A DNA stretch of 64,000 bases from a bacterium YEK0313 (GCA_000751295.2 CCMO02000001.1:2219501-2283500); one strand, 5' to 3'. Shown: positions 42,042-51,971, numbered from the stretch's first letter. Numbers and translations are program-made. Notes: generated by a model not told the origin, from the sequence alone.

Positions 42042-43157
42042 TCAGCCCGCCCGTCCCAGGCGATAGGCCATATAGGTATCGAACTGCAGCTCGTTGACGC
42101 GGAACCAGAGCGATTCCTCGCGCCGGTAGGCGTTCCACGCGTCGTAGATCTTCTTGAAGCGCGGATTGGTCGCGTTGATCTCGGCATAGACCTGCTCGGC
42201 GGCGTCGTAGGCCGCGGAGAGCACATCGCGCGAGAACAGCCGAAGCTGCGCGCCGCCCGCGACCAGCCGGCGCAGCGCCGCCGGATTGTCGTTGTCGTAT
42301 TTGGCCAGCATCCAGCTGTTGACCGCGGCGCAGGCCTGGGTGACCGCCGCCTTGTAGGCCGGCGGCAGGCCCTCGAACCGCTCCTTTCCGATATAGAGCG
42401 AGACCTGGGCCGAGCCTTCGGCCCAGCCGGGAGCGTAGTAGAAGCGTGCCACCTTCTGCAGGCCGAGGCGCTCGTCGTCATGCGGCCCGACCCATTCGGC
42501 CGCATCGATCGTGCCGCGCTCCAGTGCCGGATAGAGGTCGCCGGCGGCGATCTGCTGCACCACCACGCCGAGCTTGCTCATGACACGGCCGACGAGCCCA
42601 CCGGTGCGGAACTTGAGCCCCTTGAGGTCGTCGGCCGAATTGATTTCCTTGCGGAACCAGCCGGCCATCTGGGCGCCGGTATTGCCCGCCGGAATGGCCT
42701 TGATGTTGTAGGCCGAGAACAGTTCGTCCATCAGCGCCGCGCCGCCGCCTTGCAGCATCCAGGCATTGTGCTGGCGGGTGTTGAGACCGAAGGGCACCGA
42801 GGTGTCGAACGAGAAGGCAGGGTCCTTGCCGACATAATAATAGCTGGCCGTATGCCCCATCTCGACCGTGCCGTTCTGCACGGCGTCGAGCACGGCGAGG
42901 GCGGGAACCACCTCGCCGCCGGCGAAGACCTGGATCTCGAAGCGGCCGTCGGTCAGTTCGGAGACGAGCTTGGCCAGCAGCCGGCAGGCGCCGTCGAGCG
43001 TGTCGAGGCTTTTCGGATAGCTCGTCACCATGCGCCAGCGCAGCGGCGGCTGCGATTGGGCGATGGCGGGCGAGGCGAGGGCGGCGGCCGGAGCCGCAAG
43101 GGCGAGCGTGGCCGCGCGGCGGCGGTCGAGGCCCCGGGCCAGGGTGGTGCGGGTCAT
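42042..43157 (-). CDS. TRAP transporter substrate-binding protein (DctP/TakP type)
   Basis: About 371 residues with a twin-arginine-like leader (DRRRAATLALAAPAAALASPAIAQ in part) and a periplasmic DctP fold. 'VTSYPKSLDTLDGACRLLAKLV'-type opening, 'GLKFRTGGLVGRVMSKLGV' and 'LERGTIDAAEWVGPHDDERLGL' resemble the TakP/lactate group that binds 2-oxo or hydroxy acids with a cation. GGAGG 10 bases before the ATG at 43157 supports that start. The membrane subunits (DctQ, DctM) are not nearby, so it is an orphan binding protein here. It ends in convergent hairpins. Confidence 0.88.
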   Translation of the reverse strand: MTRTTLARGLDRRRAATLALAAPAAALASPAIAQSQPPLRWRMVTSYPKSLDTLDGACRLLAKLVSELTDGRFEIQVFAGGEVVPALAVLDAVQNGTVEMGHTASYYYVGKDPAFSFDTSVPFGLNTRQHNAWMLQGGGAALMDELFSAYNIKAIPAGNTGAQMAGWFRKEINSADDLKGLKFRTGGLVGRVMSKLGVVVQQIAAGDLYPALERGTIDAAEWVGPHDDERLGLQKVARFYYAPGWAEGSAQVSLYIGKERFEGLPPAYKAAVTQACAAVNSWMLAKYDNDNPAALRRLVAGGAQLRLFSRDVLSAAYDAAEQVYAEINATNPRFKKIYDAWNAYRREESLWFRVNELQFDTYMAYRLGRAG

Positions 43158-43301
43158 GACGGCGGTATCCTCCATGCGTCCGTTGTATGTCCGGCCCGCG
43201 CCGGACGCTGATGGCGGGCCGTGGTTCTGCGATGGCTTTCAGTGCGCGTTTTCAAAAGCTTGCAGGGGTTCCGCGAATCGAAAGCGGAAGATGAGCGCGG
43301 A

Positions 43302-43763
43302 TCAGCCGACGGTCGCCGGCCGGCGGTGCATCAACGCCACGCGGCTGCAATTGGCGACCTCCTTGCCGTCCTGGTTGAAGGCGCGGTGGCGGAAGGTGAC
43401 GAGGCCGGCCTGCGGCCGCGACGCGCTCGGCCTGACGGCCTCGACGGTCGTCTCGACGCGGATGCTGTCGCCCTGAAAGACCGGGGCCGGGAAATTGACG
43501 TCGGTCATGCCGAGATTGGCGACCGTCGTACGCAGGGTCGTGTCGTGCACGGAGATGCCGATCATCAGGCCGAGCGTGAACAGCGAATTGACCAGCGGCT
43601 TGCCGAATTCGGTATCCGCCGCGAAATGCGCGTCGATATGCAGCGGCTGCGGGTTCAGCGTCATGTTGGAGAACAGCATGTTGTCCATCTCGGTCACCGT
43701 GCGGGTGATCGGATGGGCAAAAACCTGGCCGACGGAAAAGTCTTCGAACCACAGTCCGGGCAT
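43302..43763 (-). CDS. MaoC family dehydratase (hotdog fold)
   Basis: About 153 residues of the MaoC/R-specific enoyl-CoA hydratase group. Family features are the 'GQVFAHPITRTVTEMDN' opening and the catalytic-like 'NPQPLHIDAHFAADTEFGKPLVNSLF' hydratase segment (cited in part), with Asp and His in place. It adds water to an enoyl-CoA such as mesaconyl- or methylglutaconyl-type CoA. It lies 10 bases after the biotin carboxylase gene, with GAGGAG before its ATG, so it is the third gene of the carboxylase operon. Confidence 0.87.
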   Translation of the reverse strand: MPGLWFEDFSVGQVFAHPITRTVTEMDNMLFSNMTLNPQPLHIDAHFAADTEFGKPLVNSLFTLGLMIGISVHDTTLRTTVANLGMTDVNFPAPVFQGDSIRVETTVEAVRPSASRPQAGLVTFRHRAFNQDGKEVANCSRVALMHRRPATVG

Positions 43764-43773
43764 GGTCGTCTCC

Positions 43774-45765
43774 TCAGGAACCCGTCGTGCCGGTTGGCGT
43801 GACGGCAATGATCAATGCGCCGGCGCCGACAGTCTTGCCGGGCTCGGCGGCGATGCGCGCGACCTCGCCGTCCTGTCCGCATTTGAGGTCGGTGAACAGC
43901 TTCATCGATTCGAGCACGGCGACCGTCTGGCCGGCGGTCACCGTGTCGCCGACCGCGACCCTGATCTCGGCGACGAGGCCGGGCATCGGCGCGACGACGT
44001 CGACACCGCCGCCGGTCCCGCCGCCGGCCGCGGCGGCGAGCGCCGCCTCGGCCGCAGGCCGCACCGTGAACGTCGCTTCGACCGAGCGCGCGCGGATCGC
44101 CACCGTGTCGCCGTCGATGGCATAGGGGCAGGTGAGCGACTGGCCGTCGATGAGGATGCCGAGGGCTCCCGCGCCGTGGCGCGCCTCGATGGTGGTGGTG
44201 CCGGCGGCGTCGGAAAGCGTGAACCGGTCGGGCCCGCCGGAGACCAGGACCTCTTCCGTCTTGCCGTCGTGCTCCACTGCAAAAGATGTTGCCGCCGGTC
44301 CCGACAGGCGGAAGCCGGCGAGCGCCTGCCAGGGAGACGCGGCCGTCTCGCGTGACTGGCCGAACCAGGCGGCGAGGGCGGCGAGGCGGCGTGCCAGCGC
44401 GAGATCGTCCGCCGCGCGCTGCCAGCCGTCGGGCCAGGTCTCGGCGATCAGCCGGGTGGTGGCGCGGCCCTCGGCGAAGGCAGGCGTCGCCAGCACATCG
44501 GCGAGGAACGAGCGGATGGTTGCGGGCCCGAGCACGGTGAGCCGGTCGAGCGCGGCGGCGAGGCGCTGCACCGCTGCCGGCCGGTCCGGGCCGCCGGCGA
44601 TCAGCTTGGCGATCAGGCTGTCATAGTTGAGGCCGACGGCGCTGCCCGTCTCGATCCCGGCATCGACCCGGATGTCGCCGGGTGGCAGCCACAGCGCGAT
44701 GCGGCCGGCATCGGGACGGAAGCCTTCGTCGGCGCGTTCGGTGGTGAGCCGCGCCTGGATCGCGTGGCCCGCCATGACGATCTCGTCCTGCGTGAAGCCG
44801 AGCGGCTCGCCGCCGGCGACACGAAGCTGCCATTCCACGAGATCGAGCCCGGTGATCGCCTCGGTCACCGTGTGCTCCACCTGCAGGCGGGTGTTCATCT
44901 CCAGGAAGAAGATCTCTTCGCTGTCGGCATCGACGATGAATTCCATCGTGCCGGCGGAATCGTAGCCGATCGCCGCGGCCAGCCGCAGGGAATGACGGTG
45001 GAGCGCCGCGCGGGCCGCCGCCGACAGGTTGGGCGCCGGCGCCTCCTCGAGAAGCTTCTGGTTGTTGCGCTGGACCGAGCAGTCCCGCTCGAACAGATGG
45101 ACGAGATGGCCGTGCTTGTCGCCCAGCACCTGGACCTCGACATGGCGCGGCCGGGCGATCAGCTTTTCGATCAGCAGGCGGCCGTCGCCGAAGGCGGCCT
45201 CGGCCTCGCGTTTGGCGGTCGCCAGGGCCGCGGCGAGCAGCGCGTCGTCGAAGACCGCGCGCATGCCTTTGCCGCCGCCGCCGGCGGAAGCCTTGATCAT
45301 GACCGGCAGGCCGACCTTGAGCGCCTCCGCCTCCAGCCGGGCCGGGCTCTGGTCGTCGCCGTCATAGCCGGGGATGACCGGCACGTCGGCGGCGACCGCG
45401 AGGCGTTTCGCCTCGATTTTCGAGCCCATGGCGGCGATCGCCCGGCCGTGCGGCCCGACCCAGACGAGGCCGTTTTCGGTGCAGAGGGCGGCAAGCTCGG
45501 GCCGTTCCGACAGGAAGCCGTAGCCGGGATGGATCGCCTCGGCGCCGGTCAGGCGCGCCGCCGCGATGATGCGGTCGGCGCGCAGATAGCTGTCGCGGGC
45601 CGGAGCCGGCCCGATCGGCACGGCGACATCGGCCAGCCGCACATGCGGGGCTCCGGCGTCGGCCGCCGAATGAACCGCGATGGTGCGGATACCCATGCGG
45701 CGGGCGGTGCGGATGATGCGGACGGCGATCTCGCCGCGATTGGCGATCAGCAGGGATTTGAACAT
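43774..45765 (-). CDS. Acyl-CoA carboxylase alpha subunit (biotin carboxylase + biotin carrier)
   Basis: About 663 residues. Biotin carboxylase domains (1-450) start 'MFKSLLIANRGEIAVRIIRTARRMG' in part, with the ATP-grasp segment 'ASAGGGGKGMRAV' near 160 and 'EMNTRLQVEHTVTEAITGLDLVEWQL' in part near 290. The C-terminal carrier domain has the biotinylated lysine in 'LESMKLFTDL' near residue 620, where AMKM is more usual. With the beta subunit it carboxylates an acyl-CoA (3-methylcrotonyl-, geranyl- or propionyl-type). It lies 8 bases after the beta gene. A longer frame to 46101 is not supported. Confidence 0.92.
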   Translation of the reverse strand: MFKSLLIANRGEIAVRIIRTARRMGIRTIAVHSAADAGAPHVRLADVAVPIGPAPARDSYLRADRIIAAARLTGAEAIHPGYGFLSERPELAALCTENGLVWVGPHGRAIAAMGSKIEAKRLAVAADVPVIPGYDGDDQSPARLEAEALKVGLPVMIKASAGGGGKGMRAVFDDALLAAALATAKREAEAAFGDGRLLIEKLIARPRHVEVQVLGDKHGHLVHLFERDCSVQRNNQKLLEEAPAPNLSAAARAALHRHSLRLAAAIGYDSAGTMEFIVDADSEEIFFLEMNTRLQVEHTVTEAITGLDLVEWQLRVAGGEPLGFTQDEIVMAGHAIQARLTTERADEGFRPDAGRIALWLPPGDIRVDAGIETGSAVGLNYDSLIAKLIAGGPDRPAAVQRLAAALDRLTVLGPATIRSFLADVLATPAFAEGRATTRLIAETWPDGWQRAADDLALARRLAALAAWFGQSRETAASPWQALAGFRLSGPAATSFAVEHDGKTEEVLVSGGPDRFTLSDAAGTTTIEARHGAGALGILIDGQSLTCPYAIDGDTVAIRARSVEATFTVRPAAEAALAAAAGGGTGGGVDVVAPMPGLVAEIRVAVGDTVTAGQTVAVLESMKLFTDLKCGQDGEVARIAAEPGKTVGAGALIIAVTPTGTTGS

Positions 45766-45773
45766 GGCCGTCG

Positions 45774-47333
45774 TCACATCCGATAGACCGGGCGGGGGGA
45801 CGTGTCCCTCGCCTCGCCGGCGGCGAGGGCCAGACACAGGGCCAGCACGTCGCGTGTCTGCGCAGGCTCGATGATGCCGTCGTCCCAGAGCCGGGCGGTG
45901 GCGTAGTAGGGATCGCTCTGTGTCTCGAACTGGGTGCGCGTGCGCCGGTCGAGGGCGGCGATGGCGTCGGCGTCGGCGCCGCCCTTGAGGCTTTGCCGCG
46001 CAAGCTCGGTGACGACGGTCGCCGCCACCTCCGGGCTCATCGTGGCGATGCGCGCATTCGGCCAGGCGAACAGGAAGCGCGGCTGGAAGCCGCGGCCGCA
46101 CATGCCGTAATTGCCCGCGCCATAGGAGCCGCCGATGATGATGGTATATTTCGGCACGCGGGCGTTCGACACCGCATAGACGAGCTTGGCGGAGTGCTTG
46201 GCGATGCCGCCGCGCTCGGCCTCGGTGCCGACCATGAAACCCGTGATGTTCTGCAGGAAGATCAGCGGGATCTGGCGCTGGTCGCAGAGCTCGATGAAGT
46301 GGGCGCCCTTCACCGAGGCTTCGGCGAACAGCACGCCGTTATTGGCGATGATGCCGACCGGATAGCCCTGGATGCGGGCGAAGCCGGTGACGAGCGAGGA
46401 ACCATAGGCGGGCTTGAACTCCTGGAAGGCGCTGGCGTCGACCATGCGCGCGATCACCTCGCGCACGTCATAGGGCTTCTTCAGGTCGACCGGCACGATC
46501 GTCGTGAGCTCGGCCGGGTCGGCGGCGGGATCGGCGGCCGGGTAGGGCGGCGGCGCGATCCGGCGGACGGCGCCGAAGCCCTTGACGATCTCGCGCAGGC
46601 GGCCGAGCGCCTCGCGTTCGGTCGCCGCCACATGGTCGCTGACGCCGGACACCGTCGTGTGCATGTCGGCGCCGCCGAGCGTCTCGCCGTCGACGATCTC
46701 GTTGATCGCCGCCTTGACGATCGGCGGACCGCCGAGATGGATGCGGCCGGTGCCGCGCACCATCACCACCTCGTCCGAGAGCGCCGGAATATAGGCGCCG
46801 CCCGCCGTGCAGCCGCCGAACACCGCGGAGATCTGCGGGATGCCGGCCGCCGACATCCGGCATTGATGGAAGAAGGTGCCGCCGAAATGGTCGCGGCCCG
46901 GAAAGACCCGGTCCTGCTCGGGCAGGAAGGCGCCGCCGCAATCGACCAGGTAGATGCAGGGCAGACGATGGGCCTCCGCGATCTCCTGGGCGCGCAGATG
47001 CTTGGCCACCGTCTCGGCGAAGAACGAACCGCCCTTCACCGTGGCGTCGTTGGCGATGATCATGACCGGCGTGCCATGCACGAGCCCGACGCCGGTGACG
47101 ATGCCGGCCGCCGGCAATTCGCCGCCATAGAGGCCATGCGCGGCCAGCGGTGACAGTTCCAGGAACGGGCTTGCCGGATCGACGAGCAGGTCGATGCGCT
47201 CGCGCGCCAGGATCTTGCCGCGGGCATGGTGCCGCGCGACCTGTGCCGCGCCGCCGCCGGCGCGCGCAGCCTCGAGATGGCCGCGCAGCCGCGCGACGAG
47301 CGCCTCGAATTCGGAGCCGGCTTGGGCCGTCAT
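45774..47333 (-). CDS. Acyl-CoA carboxylase beta subunit (carboxyltransferase)
   Basis: About 519 residues of the methylcrotonyl/geranyl-CoA carboxylase beta type. It has the N-terminal 'HHARGKILARERIDLLVDPASPFLELS' opening in part, 'GGSFFAETVAKHLRAQEIA', 'GGAFLPEQDRVFPGRDHFGG' and 'GGSYGAGNYGMCGR'. These resemble MccB/LiuB/AtuC more than propionyl-CoA carboxylase. First gene of the beta-alpha-MaoC operon, divergent from an acyl-CoA dehydrogenase with a short dyad between them. The exact acyl-CoA is inferred, not proven. Confidence 0.92.
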   Translation of the reverse strand: MTAQAGSEFEALVARLRGHLEAARAGGGAAQVARHHARGKILARERIDLLVDPASPFLELSPLAAHGLYGGELPAAGIVTGVGLVHGTPVMIIANDATVKGGSFFAETVAKHLRAQEIAEAHRLPCIYLVDCGGAFLPEQDRVFPGRDHFGGTFFHQCRMSAAGIPQISAVFGGCTAGGAYIPALSDEVVMVRGTGRIHLGGPPIVKAAINEIVDGETLGGADMHTTVSGVSDHVAATEREALGRLREIVKGFGAVRRIAPPPYPAADPAADPAELTTIVPVDLKKPYDVREVIARMVDASAFQEFKPAYGSSLVTGFARIQGYPVGIIANNGVLFAEASVKGAHFIELCDQRQIPLIFLQNITGFMVGTEAERGGIAKHSAKLVYAVSNARVPKYTIIIGGSYGAGNYGMCGRGFQPRFLFAWPNARIATMSPEVAATVVTELARQSLKGGADADAIAALDRRTRTQFETQSDPYYATARLWDDGIIEPAQTRDVLALCLALAAGEARDTSPRPVYRM

Positions 47334-47367
47334 TGCGCCCCCTCGGTTGACTTTGCCAATAAACTGC

Positions 47368-47381
47368 CTAACGTCTGTTAG
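47368..47381. promoter_or_regulatory. Palindrome between the carboxylase operon and the acyl-CoA dehydrogenase
   Basis: CTAAC-GTCT-GTTAG, perfect 5-base arms, centred between the divergent starts at 47333 and 47451. It could be the site of the TetR protein encoded at 52008, but no second copy was seen there. Confidence 0.45.
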
Positions 47382-47450
47382 ATTAGTAGATCGATGCTGC
47401 GGCTGCCGTCAAGCGGCGTCGCGCTCCTCGAAGCCAGCCAGGATCCGCCC

Positions 47451-48638
47451 ATGACGATCAACGTGTCCCGCACCGATGCAGCCACGGTCTTCGGCCGCTC
47501 GTCACCCTTCTTCGAGGAGGAGCACGACTTGCTGCGTGACCAGGTGCGCCGCTTCGTCGAGGAGGAGATCAAGCCGCATGCCGCGGCCTGGGAGGAGGCG
47601 GGCTGCGTGCCGCGCGAGGTGCTGCGGCGGATGGGGGCGCTCGGCTTCTTCGGCATCCGCTATCCGGAAGCCCATGGCGGTGCCGGCATGGATACGCGCG
47701 GCAGCGTGGTGCTCGCCGAGGAGCTTGGCCGCTCGACCTTTTCGGGCGTCGCGATCACGGCGCTGGTGCATACCGACATGGCGTCCGTCCATGTCTTCAA
47801 TGCCGGCAGCGCGGCGCAGCGCGAGCGCTGGATGGGCCGCATCATTGCCGGCGAGACGATCTGCGCGGTGGCGGTGACCGAGCCGGATGCCGGCTCCGAC
47901 GTCAAGGGCATCCGCACGACGGCCCGGCGCACGGCCGATGGCTATGTGCTGAACGGCACCAAGATGTTCATCACCAACGGCGTCCACGGCGATCTCTACT
48001 GCGTGGCGGCCAAGACCGGCGACGTCGGTGGCGGCTCCAAGGCCGTCACCATGTTCCTTGTCGAGAAGGGCACGCCCGGTTTCCGGGTCGGCCGCGCGCT
48101 CGACAAGCACGGCTGGCGCTCGTCCGACACGGCCGAGCTCGTCTTCGAGGACTGCCTGGTTCCGGAAAGCGCTGTTCTCGGCGAGGAGGGCCGCGGCTTC
48201 TACGCGATCATGAAGAACTTCCAGAACGAGCGCATCGTCATCGGCGCCATGGCCATGGGCGAGGCCCAGGCCGCGCTCGACCTGACGCTCGCGCATGTCA
48301 AGACGCGCAAGGCCTTCGGCGCGCCGCTGTGGGAGAAGCAGGCGATCCGCCAGCGCCTTGCCATGCGCGCCGCCGAGATCGAGGCCGGCCGACAGCTCGT
48401 CTATTCCGCGGCCTGGCGGGACGCCCGCGGCGAGGACGTCACCCGCGAGGTGTCGATGCTGAAGGCCTACTGCGGCGAACTGGTCAACGCCGTCATGTAC
48501 GACTGCGTGCAGTTCCACGGTGGCATGGGCTTCATGCGCGAGAGCGCGATCGAGCGCATGGCCCGCGACGCGCGCGTCCAGGCAATCGGCGGCGGCGCCA
48601 CCGAGGTCATGCTGGAAGAAGTCGCCAAGCGCCTGTGA
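47451..48638 (+). CDS. Acyl-CoA dehydrogenase
   Basis: About 395 residues, FAD-dependent, making the alpha,beta-double bond in an acyl-CoA and passing electrons to ETF. Signatures are 'AVTEPDAGSDVKGIRTTA' and 'FITNGVHGDLYCV' for FAD, plus 'QFHGGMGFMRE'. The catalytic base is probably the glutamate in 'FQNERIVIG', the position used by isovaleryl- and long-chain enzymes, because the usual YEGT site reads 'GGGATEVM'. The start at 47451 follows AGGA; an upstream ATG at 47394 is less likely. It heads the rightward arm of the acyl-CoA cluster. Confidence 0.92.
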   Translation: MTINVSRTDAATVFGRSSPFFEEEHDLLRDQVRRFVEEEIKPHAAAWEEAGCVPREVLRRMGALGFFGIRYPEAHGGAGMDTRGSVVLAEELGRSTFSGVAITALVHTDMASVHVFNAGSAAQRERWMGRIIAGETICAVAVTEPDAGSDVKGIRTTARRTADGYVLNGTKMFITNGVHGDLYCVAAKTGDVGGGSKAVTMFLVEKGTPGFRVGRALDKHGWRSSDTAELVFEDCLVPESAVLGEEGRGFYAIMKNFQNERIVIGAMAMGEAQAALDLTLAHVKTRKAFGAPLWEKQAIRQRLAMRAAEIEAGRQLVYSAAWRDARGEDVTREVSMLKAYCGELVNAVMYDCVQFHGGMGFMRESAIERMARDARVQAIGGGATEVMLEEVAKRL

Positions 48639-48704
48639 CGGCAGGGCCTGGCGGGCGCGCCGCCCGCTGGGCCGGTTCGACATCCTCTCGACGAGATCCG
48701 CATC

Positions 48705-51700
48705 ATGGCCGAGTTCTCTGGTTCCCAGGTCGTCAGCCTCGACGACAAATACACGGCCGAGACCGGCCGCATCTATCTGACCGGGGTCCAGGCGCTGGTC
48801 CGGCTGCCGCTGATGCAGCGGCGGCGCGACCGGGCTGCCGGGCTGAACACCGCGGGTTTCATATCAGGCTATCGCGGCTCGCCGCTCGGCACCTATGACC
48901 GTGAGCTGCAGGCGGCGCGGCGGCATCTCGATGCCGAGACCGTCGTCTTTCAGCCGGGCCTCAACGAGGATCTCGCCGCGACCAGCGTCTGGGGCAGTCA
49001 GCAGACCGGGCTCAGCGCGGGTGCCCGTCACGATGGCGTCTTCGCCATCTGGTACGCAAAGAGCCCCGGCGTGGATCGGTCGGGCGACGTGCTGAAACAC
49101 GCCAATGCCGCCGGGACGGCGCCGCGCGGCGGCGTCCTGGCGATTGCTGGCGACGACCATGCCTGCAAGTCGGCAAGCCTGCCCTCGCAGTCCGACTACG
49201 CCTTCCTCGACGCTTCGATCCCTGTGCTGCATCCCGCCGATGTCGCCGAGGTGCTGCGCTTCGGCCTGATCGGCCTTGCCATGTCCCGCGCCACCGGCCT
49301 GTGGGTCGGCATGAAGGCGCTGGCCGACACGATGGATTCAGCTGCCGCCGTCGATCTTGCCGCGGTGACGCCGGACATCGTCGTGCCGGCCGGGCTGCCG
49401 GCCGATGTCTCGATCCGCTGGCCCGACACGCCGCTCGAGCAGGAGCGGCGGCTGTTCGACCTGCGGCTGCCGGCGGCCATCGCCTTCGGCCGGGCCAACG
49501 GCCTGAACCAGGTGCTCGCCGATCCCGGTCCGGGCCGGCGCCGGCTCGTGATCCTCGCCGTCGGCAAGTCGCGGCTCGACGTCGAGCAGGCCCTCGGCCT
49601 GCTGGGCCTCGACCGGATCGGGCTTGCGGGCCTCGGCATCGCCTTCGGCGCCGTCGGCATGCCGTGGCCGCTCGACCCGGACTTCGTCCGCGCCATTGCC
49701 GCAGGCGCCGAAGAGCTGCTCGTGATCGAGGAGAAGCGTCCGCTGGTCGAGGATCAGGCGGCGCGCGCGGTGCTTCGCGCCAGCGCGACGCCAGCCGAGG
49801 CGGCGCTGGCCCGGCGGCTGCCCTATTTCTGCTCGGGCTGCCCGCACAACCGCTCGACCATGGTGCCCGAGGGCAGCCGGGCGCTCGCCGGCATCGGCTG
49901 CCACTACATGGCGCAGTGGATGGACCGCGACACCACCACCTTCACCCAGATGGGCGGCGAGGGCGCGAGCTGGATCGGCCAGGCGCCGTTCACGGACACG
50001 GCCCATGTCTTCGTCAATCTGGGCGACGGGACCTATGCCCATTCGGGATTGCTGGCCATCCGGGCGGCCATCGCCGCCGGCGTCACCATCACCTACAAGC
50101 TGCTCTACAACGATGCGGTCGCGATGACCGGCGGTCAGACCGCCGAGGGTGGTTTCTCCGTCGCGCAGATCGCCCGCCAACTGCGCGCCGAGGGCGTCGT
50201 CGACATCCGCATCGTTGCGGAAGAGCCGGAGCGCCATCACGGCGAGGTCCTGCCGAGCGGCGTCGGCGTCGATCCGCGCGACGATCTGGAGCGAGTCCAG
50301 CGCGAGCTGCGCGAGGTCAGGGGCGTCTCGGTGCTGATCTACGATCAGGTCTGCGCAGCCGAGAAGCGCCGGCGCCGCAAGCGCGGCCTGATGGCGGATG
50401 CCGGTCGACGCGTCGTGATCAACGAGGCGGTGTGCGAGGGCTGCGGCGACTGCGGCGCCAAGTCGAACTGCGTCTCGATCGTGCCGGTCGACACCCCGTT
50501 CGGCCGCAAGCGCCAGATCGACCAGACCAGCTGCAACCAGGATGCGACCTGCGTGGACGGCTTCTGCCCGAGCTTCGTGACCGTCGAGGGCGGCCTGCCG
50601 CGCCGGCCGCGCGCCAGCGAGACGATGCCGCCGGCCGTGCCGGCGCCGATCCTCGACCTCGGCCGGCCGGCCCATCTCGTCGTCGGCGGCATCGGCGGCA
50701 CCGGCATCGTCACCATCGGCGCGATCGTCGGCATGGCCGCCCATCTCGACGGCCGCGGCGTGTCGGTCATGGACCAGATTGGCCTTGCCCAGAAGGGCGG
50801 CGAGGTGACGACCCATATCCGCATCACCGCACCGGGCAGGACCGGCCCGGTGCGCCTGATGCGCGGCGAGGCCGAGACGCTGATCGGCTGCGACCTGGCG
50901 GTTGCCTCGAGTCCCGAAGCCCTGGCACTGCTCGCGCCCGATGCGCTCGCCATCGTCAACGAGCACGAGGTGATGACCGGCGAGTTCACTGCGCGTCCGG
51001 ACCTGGTCTTTCCCGGCGAATTGATGAAGCGGCGCCTCGCCCAGCGCGGCGAGGTGGTCTTTGCCGATCTGTCCGGCCTGGCGACCAGCCTGATCGGCGA
51101 TGCCGTCGGTGCCAACATGATGGCGCTCGGCCTGGCCTGGCAGAAGGGGCGCGTGCCGGTCAGCGAGGCGGCGATCCTCAAGGCGATCGAGCTCAACGGC
51201 GCGGCGGTCGCCATGAACAAGCAGGCTTTCGCCTGGGGCAGGGCGCTCGCTCATGACCCCGAAACGGTGACCGCACGGCTGCCGCGCACGGCGGCCGAGG
51301 CGGAGCCGCAGGAGCTCGACGCGATCGTGCGGCTGCGCGCCGCCGAACTGGTGCGCTACCAGGACGAGGCCCTGGCAGCGCGCTTCCGCACCTTGGTCGC
51401 GGCGGCGGCCGACGCCGAGGCGCGGGCTCTGCCGGGCTCCACCGCCTTCGCCGAGCAGGTTGCGCGCAGTTTCTTCAAGCTGCTCGCCTACAAGGACGAA
51501 TATGAGGTCGCCAGGCTCCATGTGGAGACCGGCTTCCTCGACCGGCTTGCGCGCGATTTCGACGGCGGCCGGGTCGCCTTCCACCTGGCGCCGCCGCTGC
51601 TCGCCCGCCGCGATCCCGTGACGGGCGCGCCGCGCAAGATGCGCTTCGGCCCCTGGATGATCCCGCTGTTCCGGCTTCTCGCTCGGCTGAAGCGCCTGCG

Positions 51701-51971
51701 CGGTGGCCGCCTCGACCCGTTCGGCCGCACCGCGGAGCGGCGCATGGAACGGCGGATGATCGCCGATTATCAAGCGCTGGTGCGTGACCGGCTGATCCCC
51801 GGGCTGAGCGCCGCCAACCATGGGCTGGCGCTGGAGATCGCCGGGCTGCCGCTTTCCGTCCGTGGCTACGGCCATGTCAAGGCGGCGGCGGCCGATGCGG
51901 CCGAGCGGCGGCTCGCCGCGCTCCTTGAACGCTGGCCGGCGCCCTCGACAATGGGCGTCGCGGCGGAATAG
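48705..51971 (+). CDS. Fused indolepyruvate/2-oxoacid:ferredoxin oxidoreductase (IorA-IorB type)
   Basis: About 1088 residues joining both subunits of IOR-type enzymes, which turn a 2-oxo acid plus CoA into acyl-CoA, CO2 and reduced ferredoxin using thiamine diphosphate. Order: pyrimidine-binding domain (1-210), linker, and a TPP domain with 'GGEGASWIGQAPF' and 'LGDGTYAHSG' near 420-450. Iron-sulfur cysteines are 'CEGCGDCGAKSNC' near 577 and 'CNQDATCVDGFC' near 609. A gamma-like domain starts 'GIGGTGIVTIGAIVGMAAHL' near 660, and a C-terminal tail follows. Downstream of the acyl-CoA dehydrogenase by 66 bases and upstream of tetR, so part of the same unit. Confidence 0.93.
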   Translation: MAEFSGSQVVSLDDKYTAETGRIYLTGVQALVRLPLMQRRRDRAAGLNTAGFISGYRGSPLGTYDRELQAARRHLDAETVVFQPGLNEDLAATSVWGSQQTGLSAGARHDGVFAIWYAKSPGVDRSGDVLKHANAAGTAPRGGVLAIAGDDHACKSASLPSQSDYAFLDASIPVLHPADVAEVLRFGLIGLAMSRATGLWVGMKALADTMDSAAAVDLAAVTPDIVVPAGLPADVSIRWPDTPLEQERRLFDLRLPAAIAFGRANGLNQVLADPGPGRRRLVILAVGKSRLDVEQALGLLGLDRIGLAGLGIAFGAVGMPWPLDPDFVRAIAAGAEELLVIEEKRPLVEDQAARAVLRASATPAEAALARRLPYFCSGCPHNRSTMVPEGSRALAGIGCHYMAQWMDRDTTTFTQMGGEGASWIGQAPFTDTAHVFVNLGDGTYAHSGLLAIRAAIAAGVTITYKLLYNDAVAMTGGQTAEGGFSVAQIARQLRAEGVVDIRIVAEEPERHHGEVLPSGVGVDPRDDLERVQRELREVRGVSVLIYDQVCAAEKRRRRKRGLMADAGRRVVINEAVCEGCGDCGAKSNCVSIVPVDTPFGRKRQIDQTSCNQDATCVDGFCPSFVTVEGGLPRRPRASETMPPAVPAPILDLGRPAHLVVGGIGGTGIVTIGAIVGMAAHLDGRGVSVMDQIGLAQKGGEVTTHIRITAPGRTGPVRLMRGEAETLIGCDLAVASSPEALALLAPDALAIVNEHEVMTGEFTARPDLVFPGELMKRRLAQRGEVVFADLSGLATSLIGDAVGANMMALGLAWQKGRVPVSEAAILKAIELNGAAVAMNKQAFAWGRALAHDPETVTARLPRTAAEAEPQELDAIVRLRAAELVRYQDEALAARFRTLVAAAADAEARALPGSTAFAEQVARSFFKLLAYKDEYEVARLHVETGFLDRLARDFDGGRVAFHLAPPLLARRDPVTGAPRKMRFGPWMIPLFRLLARLKRLRGGRLDPFGRTAERRMERRMIADYQALVRDRLIPGLSAANHGLALEIAGLPLSVRGYGHVKAAAADAAERRLAALLERWPAPSTMGVAAE

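Noticed and set aside
49338..51875. 845-codon minus-strand frame opposite the fused oxidoreductase
   Set aside because: Antisense shadow. The plus strand shows TPP and iron-sulfur motifs over the whole length.
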